Source: CAZEAC01 sp964510065 (GTDB lineage Bacteria; Bdellovibrionota_C; UBA2361; CAIXSY01). Taken from it: a stretch of 42,129 bases of DNA. Below are positions 34,040 through 41,628 of the stretch, one piece after another; positions within the stretch are counted from its first letter, which is position 1, and the number at the start of each line of letters is the position of its first letter. Where the stretch lies: NCBI GenBank assembly GCA_964510065.1, contig CAZEAC010000036.1:1-42129 (forward strand). Direction: 5' to 3'. The translations under genes were made by a program, and so were the position numbers. The notes beneath the pieces were generated by a model, which saw nothing but the letters and a program-made list of their open reading frames with translations, was not told where the DNA came from and did no database searches.

Positions 34040-34970
34040 CGCGAGAGTCTCCGAGACGTACAAATTTCTTCATCGAGCGAACGTCGATCAGCGAAGGGAC
34101 CTCGACTCCAAGCGCACCAAAGAACTTCCCTAAAACTCGTGTCGGGCCGACTTCAATTACTTTCGCTGCCTTTGAGGTGAGGTCTTTCATATTTCCGACC
34201 CAATCCACACAACCGGAAATCTGACGCACTAAAGCGTCGATAATGGTCTCTGGCTGGTGAAATCTACCGGTAAAGTTTGAGACAACTCTGGCTGACTGGG
34301 CCAGATTGAAACGCGCAGCAAAAGAACGGAGATAGATCTCAAACTCTCGCTCTATGCCCAGCATTAAACCACAGTGGAACGGCGCGCTCACATTGAGCTC
34401 CACGATAGTAAGCTTTGGGAGCATTGCTCGCAGTATTTGGCATGCCGATTGAATGCGCGCCTTAAGTCCGCTGAGGACGATTTGTGAGGGAGAATTGTAA
34501 TTCGCAATCTGTACCTCTTCGCGCCGCAGCAGCTCGCGCAAAGAATCTTCCGCGATATTGTCGTGGATCAGCGCAACCATCGCACCAGTTCCTTCCGGCA
34601 CTGCCGCCTGCATGAGCTGCCCTCTTCTTTGAACTATTCTTAATGCATCTTCAAAGCAGATCACATTGGCTGCCACCAATGCTGCATACTCTCCGAGACT
34701 ATGTCCGCCAAAAATGGCATTATCCGGTTTGACATACTCTTTAATTGCCGAGTACATACAGATTTCGGCGGTAAGAATCGCGGGTTGCGTAAATTCAGTC
34801 CGATTGAGATCGGGGTGTTCGCTGAAACAGATCTCCTGCATATCCAGACCGAGAGTTGCAGACGCAGTCGAGAACACCTCACGGCACTTTGGAAAACTCA
34901 TATAAAAATCGGCCGCCATGCCTGGTTTCTGCGCTCCCTGTCCCGGAAATACAAATGCAGTCGTTGTCAT
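34020..34970 (-). CDS. fabD: Malonyl-CoA:ACP transacylase
   Basis: FabD loads malonyl groups on the carrier protein. Seen: FVFPGQGAQKPGM at the start, the nucleophile Ser91 in GGHSLGEYAAL, and His199 in VSAPFHC. The length is 316 residues. GGAG six bases before ATG 34970 fixes the start. It is the first gene of the fatty-acid operon, which runs nine genes to the phosphopantetheinyl transferase with overlaps or gaps of at most about 40 bases. Confidence 0.93.
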   Translation of the reverse strand: MTTTAFVFPGQGAQKPGMAADFYMSFPKCREVFSTASATLGLDMQEICFSEHPDLNRTEFTQPAILTAEICMYSAIKEYVKPDNAIFGGHSLGEYAALVAANVICFEDALRIVQRRGQLMQAAVPEGTGAMVALIHDNIAEDSLRELLRREEVQIANYNSPSQIVLSGLKARIQSACQILRAMLPKLTIVELNVSAPFHCGLMLGIEREFEIYLRSFAARFNLAQSARVVSNFTGRFHQPETIIDALVRQISGCVDWVGNMKDLTSKAAKVIEVGPTRVLGKFFGALGVEVPSLIDVRSMKKFVRLGDSRDEFCRT

Positions 34971-35039
34971 TTCACACTCCAATACGTGCACTGCGCGACG
35001 GCCCCGTAGGCCTTCCACGAAGAGCGATGCTCATCTCTC

Positions 35040-35063
35040 TCAAAGGATACACCTATCCTTTGA
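35040..35063. promoter_or_regulatory. Perfect palindromic operator between fabD and the Rrf2 gene
   Basis: TCAAAGGATA (35040-35049) and TATCCTTTGA (35054-35063) are perfect inverted repeats with a 4-nt spacer, the size and symmetry of a dimer-binding operator. On the minus strand a -35-like TTGATT lies 18 bases before TATCCT within the palindrome, so the operator would cover the fatty-acid promoter. A related half site, TGTCCTTTG, occurs near 35084-35092. Binding by the adjacent Rrf2 protein is inferred from position. Confidence 0.6.
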
Positions 35064-35181
35064 AATAAATCAAGAGACGAACATGTCCTTTGTGTTGCTT
35101 AGATCTCAAGAGGCTGTTAAATCGTGTGCTTGCGGACGACTGCATGATAAAAGTCTAAATTTACACGAATAAGAAATCTTT

Positions 35182-35637
35182 ATGATCTTTTCACGGTCGG
35201 CAGAATACGCATTGAGAGTCATGGCATACCTGGCCTTGCGTCAGGACAATACCCCAATACGAGCTAAAGACTTGGCGAAAGAGGTAAATATTCCTGTACA
35301 CTACTCCTCAAAGATTTTGGGACGCATGGTCGCAGCACGGCTACTGCTCGGGTCTAAGGGGCATGGCGGCGGCTTTTACTTGAAGAAGAAACCGCAGACC
35401 GTTAAATTTATTGAAATATTTGAAGCCATTGAGGGCCCAGTAAATACGCGTCACTGCGTATTCGGATTAAAAGTTTGCAGTTCCAGTTCGCCCTGTCCTT
35501 TGCATCATCGCTGGAGCGCGCTCAACGAAGCGTTTCAAAACTGGGCGCGCGAGACAACTCTGGCGGATGTTCAGGCCGATGTAAAGAAGCTCGGGCCACT
35601 TTCGTTTTACACTGCCATCACGCCAATGAATCAGTAA
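35182..35637 (+). CDS. Rrf2-family regulator with Fe-S cysteine motif
   Basis: The 151-residue protein begins MIFSRSAEYALRVM and has the Rrf2 winged-helix domain (about 1-85, with VHYSSKILGRM as recognition helix region). Three cysteines, C92-x6-C99-x5-C105, sit where IscR and NsrR bind an iron-sulfur cluster, so it may sense nitric oxide, oxygen or cluster status. It is divergent from the fatty-acid operon with a palindrome between them, and convergent with the respiratory operon. Which Rrf2 subgroup it belongs to cannot be settled by eye. Confidence 0.9.
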   Translation: MIFSRSAEYALRVMAYLALRQDNTPIRAKDLAKEVNIPVHYSSKILGRMVAARLLLGSKGHGGGFYLKKKPQTVKFIEIFEAIEGPVNTRHCVFGLKVCSSSSPCPLHHRWSALNEAFQNWARETTLADVQADVKKLGPLSFYTAITPMNQ

Positions 35638-35677
35638 ACGTAACCTAGTAGTATATCATATGCGCACCTAGAGATAC

Positions 35678-35695
35678 CCTCGGAACCTACCGAGG
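35678..35695. terminator. Possible bidirectional terminator hairpin
   Basis: CCTCGG (35678-35683) pairs with CCGAGG (35690-35695) around AACCTA in the 65-base space between the convergent Rrf2 and cytochrome b genes. There is no strong T-run on either side, so termination is only plausible. Confidence 0.35.
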
Positions 35696-35702
35696 CGCGA
35701 TA

Positions 35703-37733
35703 CTAACCGCAATATAAAAGTCCCTCTTCCCTTTTGTACTGCACAAGTAGTATTTGGCCGGCTGAGAGAATGGTCCCGTTGCGGCATTCTCGCAAAAAGC
35801 CCTGATCAGTGGAGATCTTTACATCAACAAGGTGATCTCCCGGGGCAATTTTATGTTCAACATCCAAAAATAGCGGCCTATCAACACGACGTGAGGGATC
35901 GCTGATCTTCCTGTTTACTACTTCCGTGCCGTCAACCCTAATTACCAATTGATAGGTCAGCGAACGTCGCGAACAGATCTCTTTTGGACGCATATGCAAA
36001 GGCACGTTTTTTAAGTCGTCATCTGACGGAACATGGCAATCCTCATCCAGGGAACTGGGAAGAAGCCCCGCCACCCGTAGTAATGCATAGTGCGGATCGA
36101 GCCCCGCGGGAAGCTGCGCCAGCATGGCACAGATTGCCAATATGAAAATCGAGGCGCAACACGCGCGAGCTCTCAGCCACCAAATAGAAAGTGAGCGTTG
36201 TTGCGCGCTCTTTTTCTCACTAAAGGCATCGAGCGCGCTCACTATCTTATGCTCTTCCGACTCAGAGAAGGCAGTCACAAGGAGTCTTCCACGATCAATC
36301 GATCGGTCGAGAAACGGAACCCGTTTTTCGAAGATCCGTTGCGAAAGCAGATCTCCGCCATCGCGGTTAAAGCAGTTTCGAGCCGGACAGCCGATTAACG
36401 CCAACGCAGTGCTCGTCTGCAGAAGCCGCTCTACAACGAGCGTCGATACGCAACCACAGCATTCAACAGGATAGATAACGGCGCCATTTTTACCTTTAAT
36501 ATATGCGCTCAGTTGGTCAAGAAGCTTGCCATTATTAGTACAGGCAATCAGCACCATTTCCAGTTTGTTCCCCGCGCTTTGATAAGCGGCGCAAAATTCA
36601 TCAGCCCGCGCCAACTGATCACGGGCAGATCTCGTGGGCGGGCCAATGGCAAAATCGGAACAGGCGGCGGCACATATGCCGCAACTTACACAGTGATGGG
36701 GTATTATTTGAGCAATAAGACGCTTTCCATCCGCGCGAGGCACCATCTTTATTGCTTCATACGGGCAGTCGAGCGCGCACTGCATACAGCCGGTGCAGGC
36801 CTGCGCGTCAACTTCTGAAATTGGCCGCTCCGCTCCGCGAGCCGGGCGCCAGCACCAAGGGATCGCTGCCATACAGCCGATAATTGAGAGGAGCAAGATC
36901 CAGACAGGAGCCGCGCCGAGCTGTTCCAGCCACGGGAACCAAAGCCCGGTTGAAATATCAGTGGGAATTCTCCCCACAATCGTCAGGAGATCCGCTCTTT
37001 GCAGCAACGGCAGGGGGAAAAGAATGGAAAGCGCGGTCAGCGCGAGCGCGCTCCAGAGCATAATCGCACGCACTGGAAACCACACGGCACGCGAAAGTCT
37101 CGCCGTATGCACCCACAGGAACATTATCATTACCACCGGAATCGCCACGTGCATGAAAAGATTCATGAAGAAAAACCCGGCCGGAATCGGCGCGGTTCCG
37201 TCAAAGGCCGCGGTGACAATATCGTGAAGCAAAGGAACTACCGCGAGCATCTGGGCGCCGGCCACCGCGACCCGTTGTCCATGCAGATCCCACACCATGA
37301 CATAACCGCTCCAGGCAGAGACAAAGAACATGAACGTCAGAACTATTCCGCTCAGCCACGCCAAAGTCCGGGGACCCCAGCTCTTACCCTGAACAAGTAA
37401 TTGAATAACGTGAAAAATTATGGCGATGACGGCCGCAACAGTCGCATAGCGATGCAGTGAACGGACCCACCTGCCGACCCAAACCTGATTTTGAATCTGA
37501 ACCAGGGATTCGTAAGGCTGCGACACACTGTAAAAAAAACAGAGATACAGCCCGGTGATAAGCAGAACAAAGAGAAACCCCACGGCTAATGTCCCGCTTC
37601 GATAAAGCGGATTATATTCAGAGCTGTAGAGCCAATCAAAACAGCGATAGAGCGGATTGATTATTCTCCCAAGAATTATCGCCGCTCGCGGAAGGGGAGT
37701 TTTGTTAGGTCCTGGCGATGCAACAGCTGTCAT
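35703..37733 (-). CDS. Cytochrome b / 2[4Fe-4S] ferredoxin / MvhD-like fusion
   Basis: The 676-residue membrane protein has three parts. Residues 45-290 form a cytochrome b6-like domain with two His pairs at 14-residue spacing (H94/H108 and H195/H209), enough for two b haems. Residues 310-365 are a double-cluster ferredoxin (CTGCMQCALDCP and CVSCGICAAACS). Residues 390-500 resemble the MvhD iron-sulfur subunit of methyl-viologen-reducing hydrogenases (IACTNNGK, VECCGCVS, GCPARNC). A further helix (about 523-540) anchors a C-terminal domain of about 130 residues with beta character. It starts two bases after the SCO gene stop and would supply electrons from quinol or ferredoxin-type donors. 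I know no standard name for this combination. Confidence 0.8.
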   Translation of the reverse strand: MTAVASPGPNKTPLPRAAIILGRIINPLYRCFDWLYSSEYNPLYRSGTLAVGFLFVLLITGLYLCFFYSVSQPYESLVQIQNQVWVGRWVRSLHRYATVAAVIAIIFHVIQLLVQGKSWGPRTLAWLSGIVLTFMFFVSAWSGYVMVWDLHGQRVAVAGAQMLAVVPLLHDIVTAAFDGTAPIPAGFFFMNLFMHVAIPVVMIMFLWVHTARLSRAVWFPVRAIMLWSALALTALSILFPLPLLQRADLLTIVGRIPTDISTGLWFPWLEQLGAAPVWILLLSIIGCMAAIPWCWRPARGAERPISEVDAQACTGCMQCALDCPYEAIKMVPRADGKRLIAQIIPHHCVSCGICAAACSDFAIGPPTRSARDQLARADEFCAAYQSAGNKLEMVLIACTNNGKLLDQLSAYIKGKNGAVIYPVECCGCVSTLVVERLLQTSTALALIGCPARNCFNRDGGDLLSQRIFEKRVPFLDRSIDRGRLLVTAFSESEEHKIVSALDAFSEKKSAQQRSLSIWWLRARACCASIFILAICAMLAQLPAGLDPHYALLRVAGLLPSSLDEDCHVPSDDDLKNVPLHMRPKEICSRRSLTYQLVIRVDGTEVVNRKISDPSRRVDRPLFLDVEHKIAPGDHLVDVKISTDQGFLRECRNGTILSAGQILLVQYKREEGLLYCG

Positions 37734-37735
37734 AG

Positions 37736-38665
37736 CTATCTCGAAACGTTAAGAAGTGCATCTCGAAGCCAGGCGACGCTCGGGTTGGTAAATGAATAGA
37801 CGAGAGTGCCATCAGGGGAAATTACATGAACGATTGCCGGATGAAAAACATCTCCGCTTTTCTGATCGCGCTGGCGCGGCACCTGGAACGCATCTAACAC
37901 CGCCGTCACCTCATCAGGGCTACCGGAAAGTACTAATTCATTGGCGCCGAGCTCCCATTCCCTGGCCAATCCCGGCAGTGTCGCAGGTGAGTCACGCCAG
38001 GGATCAAGTGTGATCATAAGCAGCTGGAATTCGGCCAGGCCCTCGTGCCGAGAAACAGCTTTAAAGTTTCTTACCAAAGTCGGGCATGCCGCGCGGCAGT
38101 GCGCGAAAACAAAGGACAAAATTACGGGTTTTCCCCGAAAAGAAGACAATTTTTGAACGGCTCCGTGTTGATCAACGAGCGAGAAATCGGCGGCCATTGC
38201 CGATCCGCGCGGATAAGAGTCCGGTAGCCGCGCGACACTCGTAGCAGCTTGATTCTGTACGCTGCTCTGAACTCGCTCCCGTATCTCAAGCGCAATCCAA
38301 ATTACCTCTGTCGCCAGGAGACACCCCAAAAGCAGAATTCCATTCCTGCCATAGGAATGAGCGAAGAGGATTCGAGTCCAACGCCGTGCCTCATCGCCAA
38401 GCGCAATAAGAATTGCGCCCAGAAACATTGCCGGACTAAGTGCAAGCAGCATCCAACCCGCGGCATTCGGCAACCCTGATTCATCACTGCCAAAGCAGGC
38501 AGCCTGCGCACGACGAACCCAATCCTGCGCGGCGGAAGATGGATCGTAAAAAGCGAAAAACCAGAGCGACATCGTCGCGAGAAGCCATCCAATAAGTAGT
38601 GCCCCCACGCTCATACGCCGCACTTTCAGTTCGGGAGTGTGCTCCGGGAGCGAATGGACACTCAT
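37736..38665 (-). CDS. SCO1/SenC-family copper chaperone with extra membrane region
   Basis: The C-terminal half (about 155-309) is a SCO thioredoxin-fold domain with the copper ligands HCRAACP (CxxxC) and the distal His in FHPAIVHVI. SCO proteins help build the CuA site of oxidases, and a CuA subunit is encoded two genes upstream. The N-terminal half adds about three hydrophobic helices (about 20-42, 70-90, 105-125), making it 309 rather than the usual 200 or so residues. The start overlaps the subunit I stop as ATGA. Confidence 0.88.
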   Translation of the reverse strand: MSVHSLPEHTPELKVRRMSVGALLIGWLLATMSLWFFAFYDPSSAAQDWVRRAQAACFGSDESGLPNAAGWMLLALSPAMFLGAILIALGDEARRWTRILFAHSYGRNGILLLGCLLATEVIWIALEIRERVQSSVQNQAATSVARLPDSYPRGSAMAADFSLVDQHGAVQKLSSFRGKPVILSFVFAHCRAACPTLVRNFKAVSRHEGLAEFQLLMITLDPWRDSPATLPGLAREWELGANELVLSGSPDEVTAVLDAFQVPRQRDQKSGDVFHPAIVHVISPDGTLVYSFTNPSVAWLRDALLNVSR

Positions 38666-40392
38666 CCAATTTTCCAGAGAAACGTCAGAAGTTTCCAGTT
38701 AATAAAATAATACAGCACAAAGCTTATAAAAAAGATGATGGTTAAGATTACGGTACCGGGGGTACCCTCTTTATGCACCTTATGAAGCTGTCCGCCGGTA
38801 TAGGTTTGCGCGGGAAGCGCAAGAATTCCCTGGGGAATTCCCGAAAGCTTCTGTTGGATGCTTTCCTCCGTGCATTTTTTCCCCAAGAATACCGAGACCA
38901 CCGCGATTACTATAAACATCAAAGCCCCGATCACGGCCAAAATGCCGCCGACGCCAAAGACGGCCTGCAGAAGCGTCACGGCCGGGTGGAAGTCCAGCGA
39001 AAAAGGCGCCCCTGTTGCTCCAATGTCCCAATGACGGCGCGGCGCGCCAAAACCACCCATGAATGACATTCCCATCGCCATTATTGAGATGCCGATGCCG
39101 AAAACCCAGGGTTGAAGGCGAGCCATTCCCCAAAAAGCAACTCGGCGTTGAAAGATTAAGGGCAGTACATAGTAGGTAACCGCCATAAATGCGAGCGCCG
39201 TTCCACCAACCACGGTAACGTGAAAATGGCCGGGAATTCGAAGTGTGTTATGCGCCATAATATTGATCTGCTCAGTGCCGATGGTTACGCCGGTAATTCC
39301 GCCCATAAAGCCGAAAATTATCACGGAGAGTATCATTCCTGAAAAGCCCGGGTCACCCCAAGGGGCTTTGCGCAACCACTCAAACTTACCACGGGTAAAA
39401 CCACGAAGCCGCTGCCCCATTTCTATTCCCGCGGGAACCGTAAATCCATGGATGAGGCTCGCCAGCACAGCTAAATACATTGCATAACTGGTATTCCAAA
39501 TTTTCCATGCCGGTCCCATGCCCGGATCGACTAAAAGGTGGTGCGCTGACGCCATTGAAATAAAGAGAATATAGAGGACAAACGCAGTACGGCTGATTTT
39601 TTCATTGAGAACAACTCCCCCTACCGTGAGTCCCGCCAAGAGATACCAAACTGAAACCATCGCGGCGACATTAATCTGCTGTGAAGAGTGTCCCAATCCC
39701 CAGAAGATAAGCCGGTACACTTGGGGATCGAGATTGATGAGATCGAGCGACCAGAGGTAGGTTGGTATATAGATCAGGGCGCCATGCAGCAGGGTAATGA
39801 TCGCAATAATATCCGCAGTGAGCGCTCCAAAGGTTACCAAGGGAATTGAGCCTGTATATGATTTTTCTTTTTTAGCCACATGCAGGGCCGCGAGAAAGTG
39901 AATGGTGACCAGCAATGCTCCAACGGCGAAAAAAATAATGCCGAGATAGTACCAGGGTGAGGCACGAAGCGGAGGATACGAGGTAAAAAGCACGTCAGCC
40001 TTACCCAGAAACACCATCGTATTTACCATGACTGCGCCGACTACCATCAAGCCAAAAGCAATCCACCCCAGTTTCGGAGCCGGTAGCCTCGCATTGAGAA
40101 GCACGGGCCCGGCAAAGTAGAGCACCGCCATTTCAAAGAAAATAATAAAAAAGAGGAGCATGTTAATTCCGTGCAGCGTAAGAAAACGGTAGTACATGTA
40201 TGCTGAAAGATAATGCACCGCCTGCCAGCGCGTCAGCACAAGTCCCAGGGCCGCGGTGGCTCCTATTAAAAAACATACCACCGCGACGACCGCATTAACT
40301 TTGATCAACTTTTCAGCCGTGGGATCAACTTTAAGGCCGGTGACTGGACAGGTTCTAAATCGCCGGGCAATGGCTGCAATACTGGTTTCCAT
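38662..40392 (-). CDS. Haem-copper reductase subunit I with Gln in place of the cross-linked Tyr
   Basis: This 576-residue, 12-or-more-helix catalytic subunit has all haem and CuB histidines: H74 in TLHGINM, H235 in GLGHSSQQIN, H284/H285 in SAHHLLVD, and H389/H391 in PGHFHVTVVGG. In oxygen-reducing A- and B-family enzymes a Tyr four residues after the first CuB His is covalently linked to it; here that residue is Gln239. Loss of this Tyr is a mark of nitric-oxide-reducing members. The operon context looks ba3-like. An eNOR-, sNOR- or gNOR-type nitric oxide reductase is therefore more likely than an oxidase. Confidence 0.85.
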   Translation of the reverse strand: METSIAAIARRFRTCPVTGLKVDPTAEKLIKVNAVVAVVCFLIGATAALGLVLTRWQAVHYLSAYMYYRFLTLHGINMLLFFIIFFEMAVLYFAGPVLLNARLPAPKLGWIAFGLMVVGAVMVNTMVFLGKADVLFTSYPPLRASPWYYLGIIFFAVGALLVTIHFLAALHVAKKEKSYTGSIPLVTFGALTADIIAIITLLHGALIYIPTYLWSLDLINLDPQVYRLIFWGLGHSSQQINVAAMVSVWYLLAGLTVGGVVLNEKISRTAFVLYILFISMASAHHLLVDPGMGPAWKIWNTSYAMYLAVLASLIHGFTVPAGIEMGQRLRGFTRGKFEWLRKAPWGDPGFSGMILSVIIFGFMGGITGVTIGTEQINIMAHNTLRIPGHFHVTVVGGTALAFMAVTYYVLPLIFQRRVAFWGMARLQPWVFGIGISIMAMGMSFMGGFGAPRRHWDIGATGAPFSLDFHPAVTLLQAVFGVGGILAVIGALMFIVIAVVSVFLGKKCTEESIQQKLSGIPQGILALPAQTYTGGQLHKVHKEGTPGTVILTIIFFISFVLYYFINWKLLTFLWKIG

Positions 40393-40394
40393 AT

Positions 40395-40940
40395 TTATTC
40401 CTCAACAATAACTTTTCCAATCATGAGGTGATGCCCAATTCCACAAAACTCATTGCAGATTATGCGGAAATCTCCCGCCTTATTCGGCACAACTTTGAGC
40501 GCGTAATCATAGCCGGGAATAACCTGAATATTGACGTTAATCGGGAAGAGACTAAATCCGTGATTCACATCAGCGGATGAAAGGTGCAGTGTATATTCAG
40601 TGTCCTTTTTCAGCTTCAAAACCGGGCTCCACTGCCACATTCGCGCAAGAAGATAAATATCAGCTCCGGCCGGCGGCTGAACTACTGGAAAACCTTTCTC
40701 CTCACCGACTTTATACTCCTGTATAAAGCGCTCGGCTCGCGCGCTGAAATCTGCGGGAGTAACTACTCCTCGAATTCCGGAGGGATTCTGGCCACCCTTC
40801 AAATGCCAAAGCGGCATCATTGCAAAAAGCACCATACACCAGGCAAAGGAGAGTTTAATCCATCGCCGCTCCTGTGGGCCGGCCGGCACCCACCACGTTC
40901 CCTGCGGACTCACGATTCCGGAATGCATCTCTGAGGTCAT
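40395..40940 (-). CDS. Haem-copper reductase subunit II with CuA site
   Basis: One N-terminal helix (about 28-45) anchors a periplasmic cupredoxin domain. The binuclear CuA ligands are all present: H127, and C162, E164, C166, H170, M173 in the motif CNEFCGIGHHLM. It can therefore accept electrons from a cytochrome c or similar donor. At 181 residues it is short, as in ba3-type oxidases. It ends two bases before subunit I. Confidence 0.92.
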   Translation of the reverse strand: MTSEMHSGIVSPQGTWWVPAGPQERRWIKLSFAWCMVLFAMMPLWHLKGGQNPSGIRGVVTPADFSARAERFIQEYKVGEEKGFPVVQPPAGADIYLLARMWQWSPVLKLKKDTEYTLHLSSADVNHGFSLFPINVNIQVIPGYDYALKVVPNKAGDFRIICNEFCGIGHHLMIGKVIVEE

Positions 40941-40963
40941 AATAAAATTTTTCCTTAAAAAGT

Positions 40964-41119
40964 TTACGGAAGTTTTGCCTGGGGAAGGCTCAACACTTCA
41001 TACATTCCCCAGATTGTGTAGAAAACAAACATCACTACTAATCCTGCCACCAGCAGAATCCATGGATTATCATATAGCTTCTGCCCCCGGGGAATTTCTG
41101 ACTGTTCGTCTTTCTGCAT
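40964..41119 (-). CDS. Small one-helix subunit (IIa/CbaD-like)
   Basis: This 51-residue protein starts MQKDEQSEIPRGQKLYDNP, has one membrane helix (WILLVAGLVVMFVFYTIWGM, about 20-39) and a short polar tail. GGGAG lies nine bases before the ATG at 41119. It precedes the CuA subunit by 23 bases, so the order is small helix-subunit II-subunit I as in cbaDBA of Thermus ba3 oxidase. The function is inferred from position and shape, since such proteins are too short to identify by motif. Confidence 0.72.
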   Translation of the reverse strand: MQKDEQSEIPRGQKLYDNPWILLVAGLVVMFVFYTIWGMYEVLSLPQAKLP

Positions 41120-41159
41120 AAATTGGATCTCCCTGATGTGATGCTTCTTTCATAGCCCA

Positions 41160-41173
41160 ATCTTCACGAAGAT
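41160..41173. promoter_or_regulatory. Short palindrome upstream of the respiratory operon
   Basis: ATCTTC (41160-41165) and GAAGAT (41168-41173) are perfect 6-bp inverted repeats two bases apart. It resembles the outer arms of NsrR-type sites only loosely and does not match the palindrome in front of fabD. Its role is unknown. Confidence 0.3.
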
Positions 41174-41338
41174 AAAAGAGATTGATATCCATAATTTGAA
41201 GAGAGTTCGACCTATGGAGGGGCTCCACAATCTATACTTAAAGACTCAGGTATTCCTCAAATATTATTTGGTTGCTGCTCAAGGTCCTTGAACATGCGCG
41301 CGATCAGCGTTGACTGATTTATTGCAAGTGTTTAGGCA

Positions 41339-41569
41339 TCAATGAATTCGTAATTGCCAGAAAGAGAACTTTTGTGGCGAGCTGCCCGTGAGATGAGCTA
41401 CGCCAAATTCCTGCATCTGTCCCATGAGCCCAATTGATTGAAAAGGCTCCTGTCGGACTGAAAAATGCTTGAAATCCGGGGGTGTCCCGGACTGTCCCTC
41501 CGGTAGCTTAAGCATGGGCTCAAAATTAAACCCTCGCTGGCCGGAGATCAAGAAGTTTAGAATAGGCAA
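41339..41569 (-). CDS. Doubtful short ORF of 76 codons
   Basis: The frame includes FGVAHLTGSSPQKFSFWQLRIH and GTPPDFKHFSV. It has no signal, membrane helix or clear ribosome site, and no family is recognised. It could be a repeat-derived or chance frame. It is kept only because the space would otherwise be empty. Confidence 0.22.
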   Translation of the reverse strand: MPILNFLISGQRGFNFEPMLKLPEGQSGTPPDFKHFSVRQEPFQSIGLMGQMQEFGVAHLTGSSPQKFSFWQLRIH

Positions 41570-41628
41570 TTGGCCGACATGGACAGTACCGACTCAGCGC
41601 TGATAGTGATAGGTTTTCGATTACTGAT

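Larger units (their letters stand above)
41120..41628. other. Upstream region of the respiratory operon
   Basis: About 500 bases lie between the divergent small subunit and hemolysin III genes. Close to the respiratory operon is a perfect palindrome, ATCTTC-AC-GAAGAT (41160-41173), 41 bases before the start codon, and TTGATATCCATAA (41191-41203), a weak relative of the FNR/NNR box TTGATnnnnATCAA. Both are candidate operators. A 76-codon frame at 41339-41569 is listed separately at low confidence. Confidence 0.4.

Noticed and set aside
36793..37227. A 144-codon plus-strand frame over the cytochrome b fusion
   Set aside because: It lies opposite the haem-ligand region and has no motif or start signal.
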